Below, in pieces: positions 54,502 through 63,999 of a DNA stretch of 64,000 bases. Location of the stretch: assembly GCA_023416695.1 (NCBI GenBank), contig JAEZGY010000055.1, positions 10,039-74,038 on the forward strand. Direction: 5' to 3'. This DNA is from Bacillota bacterium (GTDB lineage: Bacteria > Bacillota > Clostridia > Lachnospirales > Lachnospiraceae). Both the position numbers and the translations under genes were made by a program. The notes under the pieces were generated by a model that did not search any database, was not told the DNA's origin, and saw only the letters and a list, made by a program, of their open reading frames with translations. Numbering within the stretch: position 1 is the first letter of the stretch; each line of letters opens with the position of its first letter.

Positions 54502-56457
54502 ATGAAAGTTATAGAAGGTCTTATCTATACAAACGATAATTGTATCGGTTGTAATAAGTGTATCAGTGTGTGTAGTTGTTTAGGAGCAAACATTTCTCAA
54601 ATAATTGGGGAAGAGAGTAAGGTTGTTGTAGATGGCACAAAGTGTGTGGCTTGTGGGGCTTGCTTTGATGTCTGTATGCATCACGCTAGAGCATATAAGG
54701 ATGATACAGAACAACTGTTTTCGGATTTGGAAAGAGGGGAAAAAATATCTATCCTTTTAGCTCCTGCTTTTAAAGCAAACTACCCAAAAGAGTATGAGAG
54801 TATACTGGGAGTATTAAAAGCTAAAGGGGTTAACCGAATCATTGATGTATCCTTTGGTGCAGACATTACTACTTGGGGATATATAAACTACATAAATAAG
54901 TATAATTTTACTGGAGGAATCTCCCAACCATGTCCAGCAGTGGTAGGATATATTGAAAGATACATACCAGAGCTATTGCCTAAGTTATTTCCAGTGCAGA
55001 GTCCTGCTTTATGTAGTGCAATCTATGCAAAAAAATATATGGGAATTAAAGATAAATTAGCTTTTATTGGACCTTGTATTGGTAAAAAGCTTGAGTTCGA
55101 TGATCCAAATACCAAGGGAGCTATCAGCTATAATATTACCTTTAGCCATTTAATGAATTATATTAGAGACCATAAGTTCAGTGCGCCTGCCTGTGGAGAT
55201 GAGACAGAATATGGTTTAGGAAGCTTTTATCCTACGCCTGGTGGGTTAAAGGAGAATGTATATTGGTTCTTAGGAGAGAGTGCATTCGTTCGCCAAGCTG
55301 AAGGGGAAAAGCATATGTATCATTATCTAGAACAGAATAAGGACCGTATCGCTAAGGACCAAACTCCTTATTTATTTGTGGATGCCCTAAACTGTTCCGC
55401 TGGTTGTTTGTATGGAACTGGAATTGAAGAAGAAAGAGGCATAACGGATGATAACCTATATACATTAATGAATATTCGAGAGAATAGCAAACAGGAGAAG
55501 GGAAATAGTCCATGGTCTAAGAAATTAAGTCCGAAGAAACGATTGGAGAAATTAAACAAACAGTTTAGTGGCTTACGCTTAGAAGATTTTTTAAGGACTT
55601 ATACCGATCGCTCAGCAACCTGTAAGCATTTTATCCCTACTGACGAACAGTTGGAAGAAATCTTTCTTAAAATGGGCAAAGAAACAAAAGAGAATCGAGA
55701 AATTAATTGCTCCTGTTGTGGTTATAGCTCCTGTAAGGAGATGGCAGTTGCTATACATAATGGATACAATGCTGAAAGAAACTGCATCTATTATATGAAA
55801 CATACCATAGAGGAACAAAAAGATAATATGCACAATATGGAGGATAACTTCCAACATGAATTGCAAGCAGAAACTGATGAGAAGGATCATGTTCTTCAGA
55901 TTTTAGCTACCATAAATGAGAAGTTTATCAATCTACATCATTCTGTAGATAACTTAACAGAAGGAAATAATAGTAATGCTATTGAGTGTGGTGGTATTTC
56001 AGAAGAAATCAATCATGTAGTTGATTTTACAGAGAATCTGAACAAGTCTCTTGAGGATATTAATGAGATTTTAGATGAGCTGATGAATAATAATAAGGAA
56101 GTTGTAAATATTGCATCTCAGACTAACCTTCTTGCATTGAATGCCTCTATTGAAGCGGCTAGAGCTGGTGAAGCAGGTAAAGGCTTTGCAGTAGTTGCTG
56201 GAGAGATTAATAAGTTAGCTGCAGATTCTCGTAATACAGCTTCTAAGAGCAATGAAAGACAAATGAGAATTGAGAAGGCCGTGTACGACATTGAAAAGGA
56301 AGTGGGGCAATTGATAAATATTGTTGGCCACACTAATGAGAGAACACAGAATTTATTGTCTGCTACGGAAGAAATATCTGCATCAGCTGATTTAGTACGT
56401 GAAAGTGCTCATGTAATTAAAGAACAATTAGAATTGTTAGTACAGAAACATAAGTAG
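54502..56457 (+). CDS. [FeFe]-hydrogenase-like domain fused to a chemoreceptor signalling domain
   Basis: A 651-residue protein without membrane helices. Order: two [4Fe-4S] ferredoxin motifs (Cys14-17-20-24 and Cys48-51-54-58), an [FeFe]-hydrogenase large-subunit domain (~75-310), a further 4Fe-4S domain ('[15 protein letters not shown]', ~395-430), a coiled coil, and an MCP hairpin ('[32 protein letters not shown]', ~538-569). The four H-cluster cysteines seem kept: Cys144 in 'SQPCPAV', Cys192 in 'GPCIGKK', Cys298 and Cys302 in 'LNCSAGC'. The proton-relay cysteine before Cys144 is proline, so H2 sensing or redox sensing is more likely than catalysis. AAGGAGG precedes the ATG. Confidence 0.88.
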   Translation: MKVIEGLIYTNDNCIGCNKCISVCSCLGANISQIIGEESKVVVDGTKCVACGACFDVCMHHARAYKDDTEQLFSDLERGEKISILLAPAFKANYPKEYESILGVLKAKGVNRIIDVSFGADITTWGYINYINKYNFTGGISQPCPAVVGYIERYIPELLPKLFPVQSPALCSAIYAKKYMGIKDKLAFIGPCIGKKLEFDDPNTKGAISYNITFSHLMNYIRDHKFSAPACGDETEYGLGSFYPTPGGLKENVYWFLGESAFVRQAEGEKHMYHYLEQNKDRIAKDQTPYLFVDALNCSAGCLYGTGIEEERGITDDNLYTLMNIRENSKQEKGNSPWSKKLSPKKRLEKLNKQFSGLRLEDFLRTYTDRSATCKHFIPTDEQLEEIFLKMGKETKENREINCSCCGYSSCKEMAVAIHNGYNAERNCIYYMKHTIEEQKDNMHNMEDNFQHELQAETDEKDHVLQILATINEKFINLHHSVDNLTEGNNSNAIECGGISEEINHVVDFTENLNKSLEDINEILDELMNNNKEVVNIASQTNLLALNASIEAARAGEAGKGFAVVAGEINKLAADSRNTASKSNERQMRIEKAVYDIEKEVGQLINIVGHTNERTQNLLSATEEISASADLVRESAHVIKEQLELLVQKHK

Positions 56458-56473
56458 AGTGTGAATATAGCAA

Positions 56474-56505
56474 CAAAAGGGACATCTAATTGATGTCCCT
56501 TTTTG
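56474..56505. terminator. Bidirectional terminator after the hydrogenase-like gene
   Basis: GGGACATC and GATGTCCC pair around TAATT, extended by AAAA/TTTT on the flanks. It lies between convergent transcripts and can end both. Confidence 0.92.
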
Positions 56506-56523
56506 CATCTTAAATAAGAAGTT

Positions 56524-57222
56524 CTAAATATAATAAATGGTAATACCAGAGAGCTTGATTCGACCAGTTAAAACTAATGTTGGTCCATCACTTGTTTGAT
56601 CCTTTCTACCCTTTTCCTCAACGCCGCCTAGAAATACATCGATACGTTGTTCCACTTGCCAGCTTTTTGGAATATATAACTCGATACCACCAAAGGAACA
56701 ATCTATCTGTAATGTGGCAGAGTTACCTTTTATTTCTGCATTATCAAAGTAGACAGTTGCTGCACCAAAACTACAGTCTATTAATGCTTTTTCCAGTTCC
56801 TTTGTATTGATATACTTAATAGTAGATCCCATATGGGTATAACAAACCACATCACTATTATCTGGGTCATTTATAATGACTTCTTTACCATACTCTTCTT
56901 TAAAACACTTAAATTGCCTTTTATTGCGATGAAAAATCATTGAGAGACCAATGCTTCCAAGTAGTGCAGTCGCTAAGATAGGCCAAGGTGTTAAATTGGT
57001 AATGTTTAATTCCTTATCAAACAGTATTAGAATAATTGCAACTGGAAATAGCATCATAAAGAATTCTAAATGTAATAAACCTGCGATAGCGATACCAGAT
57101 AATAATACAGTAAAAATAACTTTTAATACGCTAACCTCTGCAAAGATTCCTAACTGACTAATGATAATAAAGGCTGCTCCCAAAATTAAAAATAATCCCC
57201 AAAATATATTACTTCTTTTCAT
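56524..57222 (-). CDS. LiaF-like membrane protein
   Basis: A 232-residue protein with three to four N-terminal membrane helices (residues ~8-100) and a C-terminal beta-rich domain of the 'cell wall-active antibiotics response' type ('KALIDCSFGAATVYFDNAEIKGNSATLQIDCSFGGIELYIPKSWQVE', ~145-195). LiaF proteins keep envelope-stress regulators inactive. Its ATG overlaps the TAA of the LytTR gene upstream, so the pair is translated together. By analogy with LytTR regulatory systems this protein may restrain its LytTR partner; that is inference. Confidence 0.85.
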   Translation of the reverse strand: MKRSNIFWGLFLILGAAFIIISQLGIFAEVSVLKVIFTVLLSGIAIAGLLHLEFFMMLFPVAIILILFDKELNITNLTPWPILATALLGSIGLSMIFHRNKRQFKCFKEEYGKEVIINDPDNSDVVCYTHMGSTIKYINTKELEKALIDCSFGAATVYFDNAEIKGNSATLQIDCSFGGIELYIPKSWQVEQRIDVFLGGVEEKGRKDQTSDGPTLVLTGRIKLSGITIYYI

Positions 57223-57680
57223 TATTTTAACCTCTTTTCTTCTAATCTTAATTTTAATGACTTATAAAAGTTTCTCGAAACGTAGACTTGCTTGTGGCTT
57301 TTTTCAAAGGTCACAGTGCTTGCTGCAGTTATGTTTTTTGTAATGGAGTATACCTGATATGTATTTAAAATCGTAGATTTCGATACCCTCATAAAGTAGC
57401 CGGGCAACAGCTCTTCCAACTCATACAGTTTATACTTTACCTGATAGACTTCATTGGCAGTATGTGCACTGATACCACCTGCTTCTGTATCAAAGAATAA
57501 GACTTTAGTTAAGGGTAAGTAGTATTCTGTATCATTTTTATAAAAGGTCAGCTGTTTGCTAGCATTCTTCATTTCAGTGATAACCTTTTGTAATTGTAAG
57601 ATCTGCTCGTCGATTTTATTACACCGTACGATTACCTCAGTATCTGCTAGGTCTGTCTCAATCTCGATTCGTACCTTCAT
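57222..57680 (-). CDS. LytTR-family DNA-binding regulator
   Basis: A 152-residue regulator without a receiver domain. Residues ~45-150 form the LytTR domain ('YYLPLTKVLFFDTEAGGISAHTANEVYQVKYKLYELEELLPGYFMRVSKSTILN', 'VYVSRNFYKSLK'). The N-terminal ~40 residues are a short helical stretch. GGAGGTG is 5 nt before the ATG. Upstream lie two direct repeats 21 bp apart, the usual spacing for LytTR dimers, followed by TATAAT without a good -35, so the gene likely activates its own transcription. Confidence 0.92.
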   Translation of the reverse strand: MKVRIEIETDLADTEVIVRCNKIDEQILQLQKVITEMKNASKQLTFYKNDTEYYLPLTKVLFFDTEAGGISAHTANEVYQVKYKLYELEELLPGYFMRVSKSTILNTYQVYSITKNITAASTVTFEKSHKQVYVSRNFYKSLKLRLEEKRLK

Positions 57681-57710
57681 TTTTTCACCTCCATGGTTTT
57701 ATTATCGTCG

Positions 57711-57770
57711 ATTATAAAATAATGTAAATAGTTTTCACCTAAGAGGTTAAAATTTGCTACTATGAGGTTA
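57711..57770 (-). promoter_or_regulatory. LytTR/LiaF promoter with LytTR-type direct repeats
   Basis: On the minus strand TAACCTCAT (57770-57762) and TAACCTCTT (57749-57741) are direct repeats with 21-bp periodicity. They precede a -35-poor promoter with GTGAAA (57738-57733) and TATAAT (57716-57711) at 16-nt spacing. Spacing of two helical turns fits side-by-side LytTR binding. Confidence 0.65.
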
Positions 57771-57847
57771 AAAACAGATACTAAAAGACATAGCTCATTT
57801 TAAAAAGAGGGAAAATTCATTAAAAACCATAAAATGTTCAGAGAATG

Positions 57848-57988
57848 TTTACAATTTGGCCTTATAATCTTAAAATTCTATTGTTATGATAAACCTATAA
57901 ACAAGAATGCATTTAACGATATTATGAAAATCGTTTTCATACATTTTCTCCTTTTCATAAATAGTTCCTTTTAGGAACTATTTTTTTT
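57848..57988 (+). ncRNA. Candidate small RNA with own promoter and terminator
   Basis: TTTACA (57848-57853) and TAAAAT (57871-57876), 17 nt apart, are followed by no coding frame I can support. A terminator lies at 57961-57988 (ATAGTTCC/GGAACTAT, loop TTTTA, then seven T). The predicted transcript is ~105 nt (about 57883-57988). It holds the inverted repeat ATGAAAA-TCG-TTTTCAT (57924-57940) and a second copy of TTTTCAT (57952-57958). Both strands are otherwise empty between 57681 and 58102. Confidence 0.5.
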
Positions 57989-58102
57989 CTGTACCAGTAT
58001 AGGATTTGAGTAGAATGAATTTACTAGGTTTAATGCTATCGTAAGTACTTTGTGGTAAAATAGAACAAGGAATTGTAATAAATAATAGAAAGGATGAACT
58101 CG

Positions 58103-59125
58103 ATGAGAGCATTATTTATTGGTGGAACAGGAACAATAAGTACAGCAGTTACCAAGCTTGCTGTAGAGAAGGGCTTTGAGATTTACTTAATAAATCGTGG
58201 TAATCGTAATTCCGTATTTGCAAATGATTCTAGGGTTAAGGAAATTCATGTTGACATTAATCAAGAAGAGGAAGTTTTTAAAACACTGAAAGATATGGAG
58301 TTTGAAGTGGTTGCAGATTTTATTGCATTTACTCCAACTCACCTTGAGAGGGATTATCGCTTATTCTCTGGAAAGACGAAACAGTTCATGTTTATTAGTT
58401 CGGCATCCGCTTATCAGAAACCATTAAGCGATTACAGAATTACAGAAGGAACTACCTTGGCCAATCCATATTGGGAGTATTCCAGAAATAAAATTGCTTG
58501 TGAAGAATACTTAATGAAGCAATATAGAGAAAATGGTTTTCCTATAACCATTGTAAGACCAAGTCATACCTATGATGAGCGTTCCATCCCTCTTGGAGTT
58601 CATGGTAATCACGGAAGCTGGCAGGTAATAAAACGTATGTTAGACGGAAAGCAAGTAATTATACATGGGGATGGAACCTCCCTTTGGACCATGACTCATA
58701 ACACTGATTTTGCAAAAGGGTTTGTGGGACTTATGGGCAATTTACATGCTTTGGGAGAAACAGTACATATAACAAGTGATGAGACCTTAACCTGGAATCA
58801 GATTTACACAGCTATTGCAAATGCCCTTCAGGTGCCACTTAAGCCTTATTATATATCTTCCTCCTACCTTAGTCAGTGCAGTAAGTATGATTTTTTTGGA
58901 AGCTTAATTGGGGACAAGGCTAATTCTGTTGTATTTGATAATAGTAAATTGAAATGTATGGTACCAGAATTTGTTGCAACAAAGCGCTTTGATCAAGGAA
59001 TAAGGGAAACCATTGACTATGTAATGGCTCATAAGGAATGTCAGATTGAGGATGTGGAGTTTGATCAATGGTGTGACAAGGTGATAGAAGTATTGGAGAC
59101 GGCAAAGAATGAAATAATTCAGTAG
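58103..59125 (+). CDS. NAD-dependent epimerase/dehydratase family protein
   Basis: A 340-residue short-chain dehydrogenase of the extended type. The NAD site is 'ALFIGGTGTISTAVTKLA' (about 3-20, GxxGxxS in place of GxxGxxG). 'FMFISSASAYQKP' and 'YWEYSRNKIACEEYLMK' suggest the catalytic Ser and a YxxxK motif (Tyr-Ser-Arg-Asn-Lys). 'ITIVRPSHTYDERSIP' and 'HGDGTSLWTMTHNTDFAKGFVGLMGN' follow. Sugar-nucleotide or RNA-binding relatives exist; substrate unknown. The ATG at 58103 is 8 nt after AAAGGA; one at 58094 is too close to it. Confidence 0.88.
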   Translation: MRALFIGGTGTISTAVTKLAVEKGFEIYLINRGNRNSVFANDSRVKEIHVDINQEEEVFKTLKDMEFEVVADFIAFTPTHLERDYRLFSGKTKQFMFISSASAYQKPLSDYRITEGTTLANPYWEYSRNKIACEEYLMKQYRENGFPITIVRPSHTYDERSIPLGVHGNHGSWQVIKRMLDGKQVIIHGDGTSLWTMTHNTDFAKGFVGLMGNLHALGETVHITSDETLTWNQIYTAIANALQVPLKPYYISSSYLSQCSKYDFFGSLIGDKANSVVFDNSKLKCMVPEFVATKRFDQGIRETIDYVMAHKECQIEDVEFDQWCDKVIEVLETAKNEIIQ

Positions 59126-59147
59126 GATATGCTACTCCATAAAGACA

Positions 59148-59193
59148 GGGAGGGATGACTGTGATATATAAGATATATCTGGTCTTCCCTCCC
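59148..59193. terminator. Strong hairpin between convergent genes
   Basis: GGGAGGGA (59148-59155) pairs with TCCCTCCC (59186-59193), with inner GAC/GTC and ATATAT/ATATAT steps. No T run follows on either strand, so it is a terminator-like barrier and not a canonical one. Confidence 0.5.
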
Positions 59194-59217
59194 TAACTAC
59201 TTATAGTGTAGTATATC

Positions 59218-61467
59218 TTAATTTAATGTGGCCTTTTGCCCTTTTGCGCCACGTTTTCTATTACGAACTTTTTTTGCACTATACTGATGACCATTGTACA
59301 TGAAGAATTCCTCTGTGTTCTTGCAAACACCAGTAAAGGCAACGTAGTCATTCTTATCTAGGGTAATACCTTTTACACCTCGGCTAGTCTTCTTTAATTC
59401 GGAAACTTCACCTAGGTTATAACCTAAGGATAGCCCTTTTTCGGTTAACATAATAACCTTCTCATTATCAGAGAGAACCTGTCCAGCACTTAGTGGTACC
59501 ATAGCAATTACGTTATCTCCTTCGGCTAGCTTGGTAGATACGATGCAGGAACGGTTGGTTTCAAACTCAGCTCCAGACACAACTTTTACATAACCATGTT
59601 TTGTTGAGAATAGTAATTCAGATTCATAGAGTTCTTCAAAGCTGATATAGAGGATAGGATCGTCGTCATTGAGCTTGCATAAGGTTTGTATTAACACACC
59701 TTTATCCTTGAGTTTACATTTCGGAACTTGAGTTACTTTTACCTGATGCATATTACCCTTGGCTGTAAAAATACAGAGACGGTCTGTGTTCTTAAGGAGA
59801 ATGGTATGATTAAATTCCTTTAAGGTCTCTTCTTGAGCTCTTTGATAACTAGAAATATCAACAGATTTGGTATATCCAAAACGATCAATGAGAATATAGA
59901 CATCTTCTATCTTAACCTCTTCTACATATTCTACCTTTTCAAGGTTGTGAAGAAGAGTCTTTCTAGGGCTATGAAAGGCTTTCTTGTAATCACGGAGTCT
60001 CTTCTTGATAACTTTACAAAGCTCGCTTTCCTCACTGAGGATTAAGGTGTACTCAGCTATATTTGTGAGTAATTGATCCTTCTCATCATGTAACTTCATA
60101 AGTTCTAGGCCAATTAATTTACTTAATTGCATGGTTAGTATAGCATCTGCTTGCCTTTCTGAGAAATCTAAGGAAGAGGCAAGCTTTTTAGAGGCTTGTG
60201 ATTTAAATTTAATATCAGAGGTATCACCTGAAGTAAGACAGGCTTTGGCTTGTTTTACTGAGGAGGAACCACGAAGAATCTCTATAATTAAGTCTATGAC
60301 ATCAATTGCTTTTACTAAACCATTGACAATTTCTAATCGTGCCTCAGCTTTTTGCAAGAGATGTTTAAATTCCTTGGTGTATAGCTCCTTTTGGAATTCA
60401 ATGAATTCAACAATAAGGCTTTTAAGGTCAAATACAATAGGCTGTTGGTCTTTGACGGCCAACAGATTCATACTGTATGTATCCTCCAAAGCTGTTTTTT
60501 TGTATAGACCGTTTAATAAGTTATCAATATCACGATCCTTTTTCACCTCGATGACAATACGAATACCTTCTTTACTAGATTCATCTCTAACATCATAGAT
60601 TTCATCAAAGACTTTATCTTTCATTAAAGCTACTAGGCTTTCTACTAGCTTCGTCTTATTGCCAGCAACAGTATAAGGAATTTCTGTAATGATAATATTA
60701 CTGCGTCCGTATTCACCCTTTTCAATCTCGTGTTTGGCACGAACCTTTATTTTTCCTTCTCCCTTTTCATACATAGAGAGCATTTCATCCACGTTGGTAA
60801 TTAATCCACCTGTTGGGAAATCTGGTGCAGGGATATAGTTCATCAGCTGCTCAATGGTAATGTTCGGCTTGTCCATGTAGGCAATAATTCCATCGATAAC
60901 CTCAGATGGATTATGAGGAGGAATGTTGGTTGCCATACCAACAGCAATACCTGTAGTACCATTAATAAGTAAATTAGGAATTGTAGCTGGAAGGACAACA
61001 GGCTCCTTCTCACTGTCATCAAAGTTTGGCATAAAATCAACCAAACCTTTATCCAAGTTATTTAACAGAGTAAGAGCACCACTACTTAGTCTAGCTTCTG
61101 TGTAACGCATAGCGGCTGCCCCATCTCCATCGATGGAACCAAAATTACCGTGACCGTCCACTAATGGAATAGACAGGGAATAGTCCTCAGACATGTGTAC
61201 GAGAGCTTCATAAATGGAGCTATCGCCATGAGGGTGATATTTACCCATAGTATCACCGACAATACGGGCACTTTTTCTATGTGGTTTATCAGGACTTAGT
61301 CCTAGTTCGTGCATGGCATATAAGATACGTCTTTGAACCGGTTTTAGGCCATCTCTTACATCAGGAAGAGCACGGGCAATAATAACGCTCATGGCATAAT
61401 CTCGGTAACTGTTTTTCATCTCTTCCGAGAAATCTATCATAATTAAATTATCAGTTGATTTACTCAT
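59218..61467 (-). CDS. parC: DNA topoisomerase IV subunit A
   Basis: A 749-residue breakage-reunion subunit. The catalytic Tyr122 is in '[12 protein letters not shown]', and the quinolone-determining region is '[22 protein letters not shown]', which resembles ParC (GDSSIYEA) more than GyrA (GDSAVYDT). '[12 protein letters not shown]' and the GXTXI-type regions follow. The C-terminal beta-propeller (~500-749) lacks a QRRGGKG GyrA box ('[14 protein letters not shown]' at the expected blade), which favours decatenase over gyrase. It is 51 nt downstream of the B subunit in one operon. Confidence 0.88.
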   Translation of the reverse strand: MSKSTDNLIMIDFSEEMKNSYRDYAMSVIIARALPDVRDGLKPVQRRILYAMHELGLSPDKPHRKSARIVGDTMGKYHPHGDSSIYEALVHMSEDYSLSIPLVDGHGNFGSIDGDGAAAMRYTEARLSSGALTLLNNLDKGLVDFMPNFDDSEKEPVVLPATIPNLLINGTTGIAVGMATNIPPHNPSEVIDGIIAYMDKPNITIEQLMNYIPAPDFPTGGLITNVDEMLSMYEKGEGKIKVRAKHEIEKGEYGRSNIIITEIPYTVAGNKTKLVESLVALMKDKVFDEIYDVRDESSKEGIRIVIEVKKDRDIDNLLNGLYKKTALEDTYSMNLLAVKDQQPIVFDLKSLIVEFIEFQKELYTKEFKHLLQKAEARLEIVNGLVKAIDVIDLIIEILRGSSSVKQAKACLTSGDTSDIKFKSQASKKLASSLDFSERQADAILTMQLSKLIGLELMKLHDEKDQLLTNIAEYTLILSEESELCKVIKKRLRDYKKAFHSPRKTLLHNLEKVEYVEEVKIEDVYILIDRFGYTKSVDISSYQRAQEETLKEFNHTILLKNTDRLCIFTAKGNMHQVKVTQVPKCKLKDKGVLIQTLCKLNDDDPILYISFEELYESELLFSTKHGYVKVVSGAEFETNRSCIVSTKLAEGDNVIAMVPLSAGQVLSDNEKVIMLTEKGLSLGYNLGEVSELKKTSRGVKGITLDKNDYVAFTGVCKNTEEFFMYNGHQYSAKKVRNRKRGAKGQKATLN

Positions 61468-61518
61468 GGTAACAATCCTTTCTGCTAGTTCGTTCTAATC
61501 GAATATAAGCCTTACAAG

Positions 61519-63450
61519 TTAGATATCAAGCTTGGCGTATTTGGCCTCTTCCATAATAAATGCACGGCGCGGAGGAACATTGCTACTCATCAGAACAGAG
61601 GTAATCTCGTCTGCCTCTACAGTATCGGAGATGTCAATTCGAGCTAATTGCCTTGTTTCCGGATCCAGTGTGGTTTCCCATAATTGGTTAGCATCCATTT
61701 CTCCAAGACCTTTGTAGCGCTGAAGGCTAAGAATCTTATTACCAGAAATCTTGCGGAACTTCTCTAATTCAAAGTCGTTGAATAGGTATTCCATTTTTTT
61801 AATCTTTTTAGACTTTTCCTGAGTTTCATACTCTACTCGATAAAGAGGTGGAAGACCACGATATATCTTACCTTCCATAATTAACTCTGGCATAAAGCGA
61901 TAGAAAAAGGTGAGTAGAAGAGTGCTGATGTGAGCACCATCTACATCGGCATCGGTTAATATAATAATCTTGTCATAGCGAAGTTTAGTAATGTCAAAAT
62001 CATCTCCGATTCCACACCCTAAGGCGGCAATCATGGATTTAATTTCGTTGTTAACTAGAATCTTTTCTAAGGCAGCTTTTTCTACATTGAGGATTTTGCC
62101 ACGAAGAGGAAGAACAGCTTGAGTTCTGCGGTTACGTGCTGTTTTAACGGTACCACCCGCACTATCACCCTCTACAATATATACTTCACATTCTTCCGGT
62201 TTCTTGGAGGAACAGGAAGCCAACTTACTCTTAGTGTCTACGTCATTTAGTTGCTTTAACACAGCACTACGAGCCTTGTCAGAAGCTTTCCTAGCATTAT
62301 AGGATTTCATGGAGTTCTCTAATATAGACTTTAAAATCTCTACATTTTTATCGAAGTAGCGTTGTACTTCGGTACTAAAAATCTCATCTACAGCACTTTT
62401 CGCATCCGTATTACCAAGCTTAGTCTTTGTCTGACCTTCAAACTGTGGGTCTGGATGTTTGATGGAGATAATTGCTACGATACCATTTCGGATATCCTTA
62501 CCATCAAAGTTCTCATCCTTATCCTTTAAGATATTAAGCTCTCTTGCATACTGGTTCATTACTCTAGTTAGGGCTGTCTTAAAGCCAGTTACTAGGGTAC
62601 CACCATCTACTACATTGATACGGTTACAGTAAGCATTGATTTGTTCGGAGTAATTATTGGTGTACTGAAAGGCAACCTCTACTTCAATGTCTCCACTTTC
62701 TCCTTCGATGTAAATAGGATCGTCATGAAGTACAGTCATGTCTCTAGTAAGGTAGCCAACAAAACTTTGGATTCCGTATTCTTCAAGGTATTCAACAGTT
62801 TCACCTGTTGTCTCATCCTTGTAGATTAGTTTCAGATTCTTATTTAAAAAAGCAATCTCTTTTAATTTTTTCTTTATTGTTTCTGCTTTAAATTCTACTG
62901 TCTCAAAGATACTAGCATCTGGGTAGAACGTAACCTTAGTCCCTGTTGTAGACTTTTTGCATGTTCCTATTACAGGGAGAAGCCCATTCTCTAGCTCAGT
63001 GATAGGATGTCCACCATTCTCATATTCATCACGATAGATTTTTCCATCTCTTTTTACTTCTACAATCATTCGACTGGATAAGGCGTTTACAACAGAAGCA
63101 CCAACGCCGTGGAGACCACCGGATACTTTGTATACGTTGCTGGCAAATTTACCACCGGCATGAAGTATAGTGTAAACTACACGAACAGTTGGGATGTGCT
63201 TGGTGGGATGTAGATCAACAGGAACACCACGGCCACTATCCTCAATAGAAATTCCACCGTCCTTCTGAAGTGTTAGAGATATTTCATTGCAAAAACCAGC
63301 AAGGTGTTCATCAATACCATTGTCAAGAATTTCCCATACAAGATGGTGAAGTCCTCTTGTGCCAGTACTACCGATATACATACCTGGACGTTTTCTTACA
63401 GCCTCTAGACCTTCTAATACAACAATTTGACTGCCATTATATTGTTCCAT
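61519..63450 (-). CDS. parE: DNA topoisomerase IV subunit B
   Basis: A 643-residue ATPase subunit. 'LEAVRKRPGMYIGSTGTRGLHHLVWEILDNGIDEHLAG' starts the GHKL domain; 'IEDSGRGVPV', 'GGKFASNVYKVSGGLHGVGASVVNALS' and 'TKLGNTDAKSAVDEIF' follow. The Toprim domain has 'CEVYIVEGDSAGG', 'PLRGKILNVEKA' and 'ILTDADVDGAHI'. Length (643) is that of ParE or short GyrB. The parE-parC order and the ParC call support topoisomerase IV. GGAAAGGA precedes the ATG. Confidence 0.9.
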   Translation of the reverse strand: MEQYNGSQIVVLEGLEAVRKRPGMYIGSTGTRGLHHLVWEILDNGIDEHLAGFCNEISLTLQKDGGISIEDSGRGVPVDLHPTKHIPTVRVVYTILHAGGKFASNVYKVSGGLHGVGASVVNALSSRMIVEVKRDGKIYRDEYENGGHPITELENGLLPVIGTCKKSTTGTKVTFYPDASIFETVEFKAETIKKKLKEIAFLNKNLKLIYKDETTGETVEYLEEYGIQSFVGYLTRDMTVLHDDPIYIEGESGDIEVEVAFQYTNNYSEQINAYCNRINVVDGGTLVTGFKTALTRVMNQYARELNILKDKDENFDGKDIRNGIVAIISIKHPDPQFEGQTKTKLGNTDAKSAVDEIFSTEVQRYFDKNVEILKSILENSMKSYNARKASDKARSAVLKQLNDVDTKSKLASCSSKKPEECEVYIVEGDSAGGTVKTARNRRTQAVLPLRGKILNVEKAALEKILVNNEIKSMIAALGCGIGDDFDITKLRYDKIIILTDADVDGAHISTLLLTFFYRFMPELIMEGKIYRGLPPLYRVEYETQEKSKKIKKMEYLFNDFELEKFRKISGNKILSLQRYKGLGEMDANQLWETTLDPETRQLARIDISDTVEADEITSVLMSSNVPPRRAFIMEEAKYAKLDI

Positions 63451-63647
63451 ATATAATTCCTTTCCAAATATTTCTCTTTATCTTAAGAATTCTACTTTCA
63501 CAATCCTTTGTAGTATATCATATTTTTGCAAAAAAAACCATATGTTCGAGAGCGGATACATGGCTGACATTTTGCACAATGACATGAAAAGTTGAAAAAG
63601 AAATGTATAGAATTTCAACAAAGTCATAAAAGTTTAAATTTATAGAC

Positions 63648-63674
63648 TAATGGTTCCTATATTTTAACCGATAA
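63648..63674 (+). promoter_or_regulatory. SigD (sigma-28) promoter of flgM
   Basis: TAATGGTT, an 11-nt spacer and ACCGATAA match the SigD consensus TAAAGTTT-N11-GCCGATAA at 6/8 and 7/8 positions. It lies 46 nt before flgM, a gene that SigD usually controls. Confidence 0.82.
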
Positions 63675-63720
63675 AATAGTTAGAAGCTTAAAACAATGGT
63701 TTTAAAAGGTGGTGGATAAA

Positions 63721-63999
63721 ATGAGAATTAATTCATTTGACAAAGTGAACCAGTTATACAAGAACAGTACTTCTAGTAAGGTACAAAAAACTAGTAGTTA
63801 TGCTGGTAGTGATCAAGTGCAGATTTCACAAATGGGAAAGGATTTCCAAATCGTGAAAGCTGCAGTAAAGAATAGTAGTGACATCCGAGTTGACAAGGTG
63901 AATGCTATTAAAAAGCAAATGGAGCAAGGAACCTATCAGGTATCTAACAAGGAAGTAGCAGATAAAGTGGTAGATCGTTTCTTTGATATGAAAATCTAA
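63721..63999 (+). CDS. flgM: Anti-sigma-28 factor FlgM
   Basis: A 92-residue anti-sigma factor that binds SigD until the flagellar hook is complete. 'MRINSFDKVNQLYKNS' and the central 'DQVQISQMGKDFQIVKAAVKNSSDIRVDKVNAIKKQMEQGTYQVSNKEVADKVVDRFFDMKI' are the family pattern, the sigma-binding half being C-terminal. I chose ATG 63721, 8 nt after AAAGGTGG; the in-frame GTG codons at 63709 and 63712 overlap that ribosome site. Other flagellar genes (such as flgN, flgK) are expected just past the window edge. Confidence 0.93.
   Translation: MRINSFDKVNQLYKNSTSSKVQKTSSYAGSDQVQISQMGKDFQIVKAAVKNSSDIRVDKVNAIKKQMEQGTYQVSNKEVADKVVDRFFDMKI

Noticed and set aside
60131..60598. 155-codon plus-strand frame inside parC
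   Set aside because: Antisense shadow of a conserved topoisomerase domain; no start signal or family resemblance.
59218..63450. DNA gyrase gyrB-gyrA pair
   Set aside because: The A subunit lacks a recognisable GyrA box and has a ParC-like GDSSIYEA region, so topoisomerase IV is preferred.
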